From NCBI GenBank assembly GCA_001871015.1, contig MNUO01000044.1:1-18313 (forward strand): a DNA stretch of 18,313 nucleotides. The letters are read 5' to 3'. Each line of letters opens with the position of its first letter. Position 1 is the first letter of the stretch. The notes below the pieces were generated by a model. That model was given only the letters and a program-made list of their open reading frames with translations, was not told the DNA's origin and made no database searches. Source of the DNA: Candidatus Desantisbacteria bacterium CG1_02_38_46. GTDB lineage: Bacteria > Desantisbacteria > UBA1551 > UBA1559. Below are positions 6,861 to 12,902 of the stretch, piece after piece. A program made the translations under genes and the position numbers.

Positions 6861-7925
6861 ATGATAGAAATAAAACAAGCAATAGAAAGAATTGCTAAAT
6901 TAAAAGAGAGCGACATAGGACCTACTGAAGAAAACGTAAAACAGAAGGTCGTTGTACCAATACTTGAATTGTTAGGTCACAAAAGAGAAAACTTAGAGTT
7001 TGAATACCGCGCACGAAGCGGAGGTAAAATAGACATTTACATTAAGAATGTACCTCCTGATTGCAAGGTGATCATTGACACAAAAAATTATAATGAAAAC
7101 CTAAATGACTATGTTGAGCAGATAAAAAATTACACTTTTGATGAGAATGCGTTACTTACAGTAATAGCAAATGGCAACGAAATTAGAATCTATAGTCAAC
7201 TCCGAGGGGTTGCATTTGAAAGGTCATTATTGTATTCAATCAAAAGGCAAGACCTCAACAAAGAATCAGTTTGGATGACACTTTCAAGCCTTTTACACAA
7301 CGATAATTTGCAGAATAGAAATGTACTTAAGAAAATAGATGAGCGAGAGCGAGAAATAAAAGATGCTATGTCAAATGAAGAACGCTTTAAACAGGAATAC
7401 GATAATAAAGTCGAAGGCATCGATAGCGACATAGAAACAAAGGAAGAAGAAATCGAACAATTGAAAAAAGAAAAGAAAAGTCTGGAGGAAGAAGTGAAAA
7501 TTAAAATATCAGAGATTTGGAATGCCATTGGCTTATCTCTTGACTTTCATAGAATTTCTACCTCAACCCCCTCTGATGGGATACCACAAGTCGGTTCATC
7601 CCCAGAATATGCGAGAAAATCTAGGAAAGTCACTTTACAAGAATTAGCAGATGCGGGATTGGTTAGGAATGGTCAGGCCTTATTTTTTTTCCACAGTAGA
7701 GTATTTAAGGACGAGCAAGCCGAAATAGTGACAAATCAAAACAAATTAAAATACAAAGGCGATGGGAATTTTTACTCAATTTCGGAAATAGCTGCGATTA
7801 TAGATAGAAAACTTGGGTTTAAACATGATGAACACGGCGTAGCAGGGCCCAAATATTGGCAAACGGAAGATGGGAAATTATTGCATGACCTCAATGAAAT
7901 AGTGAGGCAAAAGGGTGATAAATAA
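6861..7925 (+). CDS. HsdR-type nuclease / coiled coil / RAMA-like protein
   Basis: This 354-residue protein appears to have three parts. (1) Residues 1-125 resemble the N-terminal nuclease domain of type I restriction R subunits. E24, D58 (GGKIDIYI), D73-x-K75 (VIIDTKNY) and Q87 (YVEQIKNY) match the PD-(D/E)xK core, with Asp instead of the usual Glu in ExK. (2) Residues 155-220 are a charged heptad-like coiled coil. (3) Residues 255-350 (VTLQELADAGLVRNGQALFFF...NFYSISEIAAII...KYWQTEDGKLLHDLNEI) look like a RAMA domain, found with restriction and methylase systems and thought to read modified DNA. There is no helicase domain and no hsdM or hsdS nearby, so this is not a normal type I subunit. 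A modification-sensing DNA nuclease is plausible but unproven. It has a strong GGAGGAGG site and follows the TumE pair by 33 bases. Confidence 0.7.
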   Translation: MIEIKQAIERIAKLKESDIGPTEENVKQKVVVPILELLGHKRENLEFEYRARSGGKIDIYIKNVPPDCKVIIDTKNYNENLNDYVEQIKNYTFDENALLTVIANGNEIRIYSQLRGVAFERSLLYSIKRQDLNKESVWMTLSSLLHNDNLQNRNVLKKIDEREREIKDAMSNEERFKQEYDNKVEGIDSDIETKEEEIEQLKKEKKSLEEEVKIKISEIWNAIGLSLDFHRISTSTPSDGIPQVGSSPEYARKSRKVTLQELADAGLVRNGQALFFFHSRVFKDEQAEIVTNQNKLKYKGDGNFYSISEIAAIIDRKLGFKHDEHGVAGPKYWQTEDGKLLHDLNEIVRQKGDK

Positions 7926-8043
7926 AATATTACATCAATTGCCTTCGGCAACTGCGTTTATCCGCAAAACCTTATACGCCATTGCAAAACCTGAAATAGT
8001 GCATTATGCCTATGTTTTTGATGTGCCGATTTCAAAGAGATGA
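7926..8043 (+). pseudogene. Possible C-terminal gene remnant before the permease gene
   Basis: This gap has one open forward frame ending ...TLYAIAKPEIVHYAYVFDVPISKR with TGA at 8041-8043, immediately at the permease start. Coupled starts of this type are the rule in this window, so the frame may be the tail of a gene cut away when the accessory segment was inserted. It has no start codon with a ribosome binding site. A small hairpin TTGCC-TTC-GGCAA lies at 7939-7951, without a T-run. No family was recognised, and it may be plain intergenic DNA. Confidence 0.25.
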
Positions 8044-8045
8044 TT

Positions 8046-9017
8046 ATGTGGAATTATATTGCTCGACGTCTATTTATGATGATACCTGTATTATTTGGGA
8101 TAACTATTATTACATTTATTGTCATTCACCTTGCTCCGGGTAGTCCCACAGATATAGTTGCCCAGGCTGGTCCGAAAGTTTCTTTTGAAGCCAGAGAAAG
8201 GTTGACTAAACTCTATGGGTTGGACCAGCCTTTACATATTCAATATCTGAACTGGTTGAAGAGATTTATCAAGTTAGATTTTGGTTCTTCTTTTAAAGAT
8301 GACCGCCCCGTGATGGAAAAAATCCTGGAGCGTTTACCTGCCACTCTGTTTCTTGAAGGACTCTCCCTTTTTTTGATTTTCCTGATAGCAATACCTGTGG
8401 GTGTGCTTTCTGCTGCCAGACAATATTCTATTTTTGACAAATTCACAACGATTCTTGTTTTTATCGGTGTTTCGGTTCCAAGCTTCTGGCTCGCTCTTCT
8501 TTTAATGATTTCCTTCGGAGTGAAATTAAACTGGCTGCCGATTTCAGGTATGCGTTCCATTGGAAGTGAATACCTCCCAATCTGGGCAAGAACTATTGAC
8601 TACACTAAACATTTAATTATGCCTGTGTTCGTATCTGCTTTTGGCGGGATTGCTTCGTTATCTCGATATACCCGTGCAGGAATGCTTGAGGCAATCCGTC
8701 AGGACTATATCCGCACTGCCCGCGCAAAAGGATTGTCTGAGAACGTCGTGATTTATAAACATGCCCTTCGCAATGCACTCCTTCCTGTTATTACAATTGT
8801 TGGATTTTCTATACCTGGTTTAATCGGCGGAAGTTTTATAATTGAGACAATATTTGCCTGGCCAGGCATGGGAAGGCTTGGCTATCTTGCAATTATGGAG
8901 CGTGATTACCCATTGATTATGGGGGTTGGCGCTGTTGCTGCTTTTTTAACTTTACTGGGAAATTTGGTTGCAGATATTCTTTATGCATGGGCAGACCCCA
9001 GAGTACGATATAAATGA
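8046..9017 (+). CDS. ABC transporter permease, DppB/OppB family
   Basis: This 323-residue membrane protein is the first permease of a dipeptide/oligopeptide/nickel-type ABC importer. It has the usual start (MWNYIARRLFMMIPVLFGITIITFIVIHLAPGSP), a periplasmic segment (about 35-98) and five further membrane segments. The EAA-loop motif is clear (DYIRTARAKGLSENVVIYKHALRNALLPVI), and the C-terminus ends in WADPRVRYK. ATG 8046 is preferred because it aligns with the DppB N-terminus and follows AGAGA; ATG 8040 would add two residues. The second permease gene follows 15 bases later. The substrate cannot be fixed, because the binding protein that normally sets it is not encoded in the window. Confidence 0.9.
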   Translation: MWNYIARRLFMMIPVLFGITIITFIVIHLAPGSPTDIVAQAGPKVSFEARERLTKLYGLDQPLHIQYLNWLKRFIKLDFGSSFKDDRPVMEKILERLPATLFLEGLSLFLIFLIAIPVGVLSAARQYSIFDKFTTILVFIGVSVPSFWLALLLMISFGVKLNWLPISGMRSIGSEYLPIWARTIDYTKHLIMPVFVSAFGGIASLSRYTRAGMLEAIRQDYIRTARAKGLSENVVIYKHALRNALLPVITIVGFSIPGLIGGSFIIETIFAWPGMGRLGYLAIMERDYPLIMGVGAVAAFLTLLGNLVADILYAWADPRVRYK

Positions 9018-9032
9018 TGAGGATGTGGAGAT

Positions 9033-9854
9033 ATGTGGCGTAGATTTAAAAAGAATAAATTAGCAGTTGGCGGTGCAATAATTGTAGTTATTTTCTTTAT
9101 AATATCTTTGCTTACGCCAATCCTGTCTCCTCACCAGCCCAATGCTCAGAATTTATTAGAAAGATTGGCTCCGCCATCTGCCAGACATCTTTTTGGCACT
9201 GATGAATTGGGTAGAGATGTCTTTTCCAGGATTCTCTGGGGTTCCAGGATTTCTTTGAAAGTGGGTTTTGTAGCAGTTGGAATTTTCATTTTCATTGGGA
9301 CCCTGCTCGGGGCTATTTCAGGATATTATGGAGGATGGATTGATAATTTTATTATGCGTCTGGTTGATATAATGCTCTGTTTTCCAGATTTCTTTCTTAT
9401 CCTGATGGTTATTGCTGTGTTAGAACCAAATATAAATTATGTGATGGCTGTGATAGGGTTGGTTAGCTGGACCGGCGTTGCACGACTTGTGCGCGCTGAA
9501 TTTCTAAAACTGAAAAAGCAGGAATTTGTAGAGGCAGCAAGAGCATCGGGTTTAAGTGATATGAGGATAATTTTTCGACATATCCTTCCAAATGCTATAG
9601 CTCCAGTGCTTATCGCAGCAACTCTGGGCGTGGCTTCTGCAATACTTGTAGAATCCGGTTTGAGTTTTTTAGGTCTTGGCGTACAACCTCCAACTCCTTC
9701 CTGGGGAAATATTTTAACCAGTGGAAAGGATTATTTACTTCATGGTGCCTGGTGGCTTAGTGTATTCCCGGGGCTGGCTATTTTCATTACTGTTTTATCT
9801 TACAACCTGTTAGGTGAGGGTTTGAGGGATGCAATGGACCCAAGACTGAAATAG
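9033..9854 (+). CDS. ABC transporter permease, DppC/OppC family
   Basis: This 273-residue protein is the second permease of the importer. It starts with the DppC-type N-terminal helix (MWRRFKKNKLAVGGAIIVVIFFIISLLTPILSP) and the hallmark HLFGTDELGRDVFSRILWGSRISL. The transmembrane core and EAA loop (EFVEAARASGLSDMRIIFRHILPNAIAPVLI) follow, and it ends in LLGEGLRDAMDPRLK. These are complete family features and the length is normal. A GAGGA site lies about 9 bases before the ATG. It should pair with the DppB-like permease upstream and be powered by the ATPase encoded after the repeat cluster at 9878-10001. Confidence 0.93.
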   Translation: MWRRFKKNKLAVGGAIIVVIFFIISLLTPILSPHQPNAQNLLERLAPPSARHLFGTDELGRDVFSRILWGSRISLKVGFVAVGIFIFIGTLLGAISGYYGGWIDNFIMRLVDIMLCFPDFFLILMVIAVLEPNINYVMAVIGLVSWTGVARLVRAEFLKLKKQEFVEAARASGLSDMRIIFRHILPNAIAPVLIAATLGVASAILVESGLSFLGLGVQPPTPSWGNILTSGKDYLLHGAWWLSVFPGLAIFITVLSYNLLGEGLRDAMDPRLK

Positions 9855-9877
9855 ACAATTGGACGATTAGGCGATCA

Positions 9878-10001
9878 GTAGTGGCAGAGATTGCTCTGCC
9901 ACAAAGTCGAGTAAACTCGCCCACTACAGTAGTGGCCCAGATTGCTCTGCCACAAAGTCGAGTAAACTCGCCCACTACAGTAGTGGCAGAGCTTGCTCTG
10001 C
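9878..10001 (+). repeat. Modular palindromic repeat, cluster 1 (2 full units + partial)
   Basis: Two exact 51-bp units in tandem (9878-9928 and 9929-9979) are followed by the first 22 bases of a third (9980-10001). Each unit has an outer arm GTAGTGG...CCACTAC enclosing two hairpins. The left one is GGCAGAGCTTGCTCTGCC or a variant; the right one is CGAGTAAACTCG. Where units meet, CCACTACAGTAGTGG forms another palindrome. Folded as RNA or single-stranded DNA, a unit can make a three-way junction. GGACGATT occurs at 9861-9868 and again at 10007-10014, flanking the cluster and possibly a target duplication. The cluster separates the dppC-like and dppD-like genes. Confidence 0.9.
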
Positions 10002-10022
10002 AAAAAGGACGATTGGTTAAAA

Positions 10023-11078
10023 ATGGAAAAATTACTGGAAGTAAAAGATTTACGGACATATTTTTACACCGACGATGGAATAATCAAAGCAGTAGATGGA
10101 GTGGATTTTTCCCTGGATGAGGGCGAGACATTAGGGTTGGTTGGAGAATCCGGATGCGGAAAGAGTGTTACAGCCCTGTCTATTATGAATCTTGTGCCAA
10201 GTCCAGGAAAGATTGTTGAGGGAAAAATTTATTTTAAGGGAAGGAATCTCCTGAATCTTGATGAAGAAGAGACAAGGAAAATAAGGGGCAATGAGATTTC
10301 AATGATTTTCCAGGACCCTTTTACTTCGTTGAATCCTGTTTTTACTATTGGCGAGCAAATTAAAGAGGCAATAGAAGTTCACAGTAGTGGCAGAGCTTGC
10401 TCTGCCACAAAGTCGAGTAAACTCGACCACTACAGTAGTGGCCCCCCCGTCTGCTTGTCGCAGACAAGCGGGGGGGCTACAAAAGAACAAGTTTTTAACA
10501 GAGTGGTAGAGTTGCTAAAGTTAGTGGAATTGCCATTTCCCGAACAGTATTATCGTTATTATCCTCATCAACTGAGCGGTGGAATGCAGCAACGCGCAAT
10601 GATTGCAATGGCACTTTCCGGCAATCCATCTTTACTCATCGCAGACGAACCTACAACCGCTCTGGATGTAACAATCCAGACGCAAATTATAAAATTATTA
10701 CAGAGGTTGCAGGCAAGATTAAATATGAGCATCATTTTGGTTACACACAATCTTGGGATTGTTGATGAGATAGCAAAAAGTGTTATTGTTATGTATTTAG
10801 GAAGGATAATGGAATACACATCCACAGAAGATTTATTTAAAAATCCCACCCACCCCTATACTCAGGGTTTATTGAATGCAATTCCAGGGGTGCATAGCGA
10901 GTCAAAGGAGGTGCCCAGGCTTTACGTTATCCCCGGTACAATTGGTTCACCTCTTAACCTGCCAAAGGCGTGTAGATTCTATCCACGCTGTGAAAAAAGA
11001 ATGAAAATTTGCCTTCAAGAAGAGCCACCTCTTAAAGAAGTTGCTACAAATCATTTAGTACGTTGCTGGCTGGCATAA
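10023..11078 (+). CDS. ABC transporter ATPase, DppD/OppD family, with in-frame repeat insertion
   Basis: This 351-residue ATPase would drive the importer formed by the two permeases upstream. Walker A GESGCGKS (41-48), Q-loop Q97 (FQDPFTSLNP), signature LSGGMQQ (184-190), Walker B LLIADEP (204-210) and switch H242 are all present. The oligopeptide/dipeptide C-terminal domain carries C317, C323 and C330 (ACRFYPRCEKRMKIC), plus C348 near the end. Between the Q-loop and the signature, about residues 121-154 (starting SSGRACSATKSSKL) are translated from palindromic repeat DNA and do not belong to the family. The frame is kept. Start 10023 is chosen because the family N-terminus begins there; 9993 would start within repeat sequence. 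No second ATPase (OppF/DppF) follows. Activity depends on the insertion being tolerated. Confidence 0.92.
   Translation: MEKLLEVKDLRTYFYTDDGIIKAVDGVDFSLDEGETLGLVGESGCGKSVTALSIMNLVPSPGKIVEGKIYFKGRNLLNLDEEETRKIRGNEISMIFQDPFTSLNPVFTIGEQIKEAIEVHSSGRACSATKSSKLDHYSSGPPVCLSQTSGGATKEQVFNRVVELLKLVELPFPEQYYRYYPHQLSGGMQQRAMIAMALSGNPSLLIADEPTTALDVTIQTQIIKLLQRLQARLNMSIILVTHNLGIVDEIAKSVIVMYLGRIMEYTSTEDLFKNPTHPYTQGLLNAIPGVHSESKEVPRLYVIPGTIGSPLNLPKACRFYPRCEKRMKICLQEEPPLKEVATNHLVRCWLA
10384..10481 (+). repeat. Modular palindromic repeat, cluster 2, inside the ATPase coding sequence
   Basis: One complete 51-bp unit (10384-10434) has left hairpin GGCAGAGCTTGCTCTGCC and a right hairpin lengthened to GTCGAGTAAACTCGAC. 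It is followed by a shortened second unit (10435-10481) of the other type. There the left hairpin is seven C (10442-10448) paired with seven G (10470-10476) around GTCTGCTTGTCGCAGACAAG. That unit lacks the right hairpin and closes with CTAC against its opening GTAG. The DNA is read through in frame as about 33-34 extra residues of the transporter ATPase. Confidence 0.92.
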
Positions 11079-11090
11079 AAAGGGGGACAA

Positions 11091-11378
11091 ATGAAGATAG
11101 ATAAAAAAACGGTAGAGTATATTGCGAACCTTGCAAGATTGGCGCTTACTGAAAAAGAGAAAGAATCATTTACCGGACAACTCGACAAAATACTCAACTA
11201 TATTGATAAATTAAATGCACTGGATACAAGTAACATTGAACCGACATTTCATGCAGTGCCGCTTAAAAATGTTTTTAGAGACGATGAGGTTAAGCCTTCC
11301 TTGACCCAGGAAAGAGCTCTGGCAATGGCACCTGAGAAAGACAGGAATTATTTCAAGGTTCCACGAATAATCGAATGA
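11091..11378 (+). CDS. gatC: Glu-tRNA(Gln)/Asp-tRNA(Asn) amidotransferase subunit C
   Basis: This 95-residue protein is GatC, the small subunit that stabilises the GatCAB complex, which converts Glu-tRNA(Gln) or Asp-tRNA(Asn) to the amidated forms. The family pattern is complete: KTVEYIANLARLALTEKEKE, the middle helix (QLDKILNYIDKLNALDTSNIEPTFH) and the C-terminal FRDDEVKPSLTQERALAMAPEKDRNYFKVPRII. The ribosome binding site AAGGGGGA stands ahead of the ATG, 12 bases after the ATPase gene. gatA and gatB are not next to it. Instead it is coupled by a four-base overlap (ATGA) to archease, so here it shares a transcript with RNA-repair genes. Confidence 0.95.
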   Translation: MKIDKKTVEYIANLARLALTEKEKESFTGQLDKILNYIDKLNALDTSNIEPTFHAVPLKNVFRDDEVKPSLTQERALAMAPEKDRNYFKVPRIIE

Positions 11379-11821
11379 AGAAATTCAAGATAATAGAACA
11401 TACGGCAGATGTTGGAATCGAGGCGTATGGCAGGAATTTAAATGAATTATTTGCCAACGCTGCCTATGGCATGTTCAGTATCATTACGAATCTCGACAAA
11501 ATTGGGGAAAAAAAAATAGTTAAAATTGAAATTTCACAATCCACGCTTGAAGATTTGATTCATTCATGGCTTGATGAATTATTATTTAAAGAGAGCGTAG
11601 ATGAAATATTATTCAGGAAGTTTGATGTCCAGATTTCGTTAAATAATTTTAAACAGAAGTTCAAGTTAGTCGGCAAAGCATTTGGCGAGAAGTTTGATTC
11701 AAAGAAACATCATCTAAAAACCGAAATTAAGGCGGTTACATATCATCAGCTGAAAATTGAAGAAATTCCTAAAAGAAAAGCAGGATCAATATATAAAACA
11801 AGGGTTATTTTTGATGTGTAA
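11375..11821 (+). CDS. Archease, activator of RtcB RNA ligase
   Basis: This 148-residue protein is an archease. The N-terminal HTADVGIEAYG (H9, D12) and FANAAYGMFSII are diagnostic, as are the DLIHSWLDELLF helix and the C-terminal KTRVIFDV, with its conserved acidic residue near the end. In studied systems archease speeds guanylylation of RtcB and broadens its nucleotide use, with acidic residues at both ends of the protein forming a metal site. The rtcB gene lies about 1.1 kb downstream, separated by one unrelated exported protein, so the pair is likely co-expressed. The start overlaps the gatC stop. Length is normal and no key residue is missing. Confidence 0.93.
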   Translation: MKKFKIIEHTADVGIEAYGRNLNELFANAAYGMFSIITNLDKIGEKKIVKIEISQSTLEDLIHSWLDELLFKESVDEILFRKFDVQISLNNFKQKFKLVGKAFGEKFDSKKHHLKTEIKAVTYHQLKIEEIPKRKAGSIYKTRVIFDV

Positions 11822-11834
11822 AGAGACAGGTTCT

Positions 11835-12863
11835 ATGTCCAATATTCTATGTTTAAGACTTGCAGGCTTGATTGCTGTCCTATGTTCACTATTCACTGTT
11901 TTAGAAGCACAGGAGACAGCTGCTTTATATGAAACACCGTCTATTTCTACAGTTCTTGAAACTCCGGTAGACCAGACATATGTAGAGACACAGGTTATTC
12001 GGACTTCCTCAGAAACGCCAGTGGAGGTAGTGCCTGCTCAGACGCCGATTCTTGCTCAGGCTCCATCTGTGCTTTCTTTAGTCCGTCCAGGGCTTTCACT
12101 TATGCCTACAGCTTATGTCAGGGTGAGTCCAAAGCATCCTGGAGAAACCGGGTTTAACAGCGATTTTTTGTTTAATTTTTACATTGGAGAAATTTACGAA
12201 TATATTAATAATAAACATAACTTTTTCACTCCGTACAGAATTTTTATGTTTGGGGTAGATACAAAGATATCATTTACCCTGGGGCAATTACTGAAGGGAA
12301 TTGGCATATTTTATGGGGAAGAATATGCCGTTGGGAAATTGTCAAATTTACTGAATTTTTTTGACCCTGGTTTCTGCAAACAAGAGCAGAAATACTTTCC
12401 TACTGTCGCAGCAGGATTAAGGGGGTGGCTGTTCCGCTCAATGGGTCCGTCTTTTGACCTTGCAGAAGCATTTGAAGGAGCACAGTGGATAACGGATTAT
12501 TATATTGTGGCAAGTAAAAAAATTGGAGATTACGGATTTCATGTTGGTTATGTTTATGGAAGTTTTATAAACAATTTTTTTAACGAAATAAAAAGAGCAA
12601 ACTACTTTAATCGAGGCCAGATGCGCAACTGGGATGTAGACAAGAGTTCGGATTCGCACACTCTGTTTGTTGGATTTGATATGAATGTTTCCTGGGGGAC
12701 AAAAAAGTTTATTGTGGAGGGTATATTTTCTTCCATCGACACATTTTTGATAAATACTTCAACGGGGCTGTGGGGATTTGACCTCGCATTCTTAAAAATT
12801 CCTACTGGATTTTCAATTATTGGATACTGGAGTTTCCGCTCTAATATGTTCACATTTTTTTAG
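11835..12863 (+). CDS. Exported protein, possible outer-membrane beta-barrel, unknown function
   Basis: This protein of about 342 residues is of unknown family. It starts with a likely signal peptide (MSNILCLRLAGLIAVLCSLFTVLEAQ). A low-complexity Thr/Pro/Glu/Val-rich spacer follows (about 27-85), containing loose ETP/VETP repeats. The C-terminal part (about 90-342) is rich in aromatic residues and alternating hydrophobic strands (FHVGYVYGSFINNFF, TLFVGFDMNVSWG, FSIIGYWSFRSNMFTFF). It ends in Phe, as outer-membrane barrels often do. The frame is open back to 11757, inside archease, but ATG 11835 gives the signal peptide and clears the archease stop. The TAG stop at 12861-12863 shares its last two bases with a repeat fragment, so the native end may have been altered. 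It stands apart from its RNA-repair neighbours. Confidence 0.6.
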   Translation: MSNILCLRLAGLIAVLCSLFTVLEAQETAALYETPSISTVLETPVDQTYVETQVIRTSSETPVEVVPAQTPILAQAPSVLSLVRPGLSLMPTAYVRVSPKHPGETGFNSDFLFNFYIGEIYEYINNKHNFFTPYRIFMFGVDTKISFTLGQLLKGIGIFYGEEYAVGKLSNLLNFFDPGFCKQEQKYFPTVAAGLRGWLFRSMGPSFDLAEAFEGAQWITDYYIVASKKIGDYGFHVGYVYGSFINNFFNEIKRANYFNRGQMRNWDVDKSSDSHTLFVGFDMNVSWGTKKFIVEGIFSSIDTFLINTSTGLWGFDLAFLKIPTGFSIIGYWSFRSNMFTFF

Positions 12864-12890
12864 TCGAGTAAACTCGACCACTACAGTAGT
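12862..12890 (+). repeat. Modular palindromic repeat, fragment 3
   Basis: This 29-base piece of the repeat family is the right hairpin GTCGAGTAAACTCGAC, the closing arm CCACTAC and the first bases (GTAGT) of a following unit. It fills most of the gap between the exported protein and rtcB. The preceding stop codon TAG overlaps its first two bases, and the rtcB ribosome binding site (GGAG, 12894-12897) starts just after it. Confidence 0.85.
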
Positions 12891-12902
12891 CCTGGAGAAA
12901 AG

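Noticed and set aside
6861-7925. Type I restriction R subunit (hsdR)
   Set aside because: At 354 residues it has no helicase region and no hsdM/hsdS partners. Only the N-terminal nuclease-like domain is shared.
9878-10001. CRISPR array
   Set aside because: Tandem units adjoin directly without unique spacers, the units are strongly palindromic, and no cas gene is present.
9787-10059. Reverse-strand frame of 90 codons over repeat cluster 1
   Set aside because: It consists of repeat sequence translated in the reverse frame (TTVVGEFTRLCGRA units) with no start signal.
9881-10120. Forward frame of 79 codons starting in repeat cluster 1
   Set aside because: It is repeat translation followed by an out-of-frame reading of the ATPase gene start.
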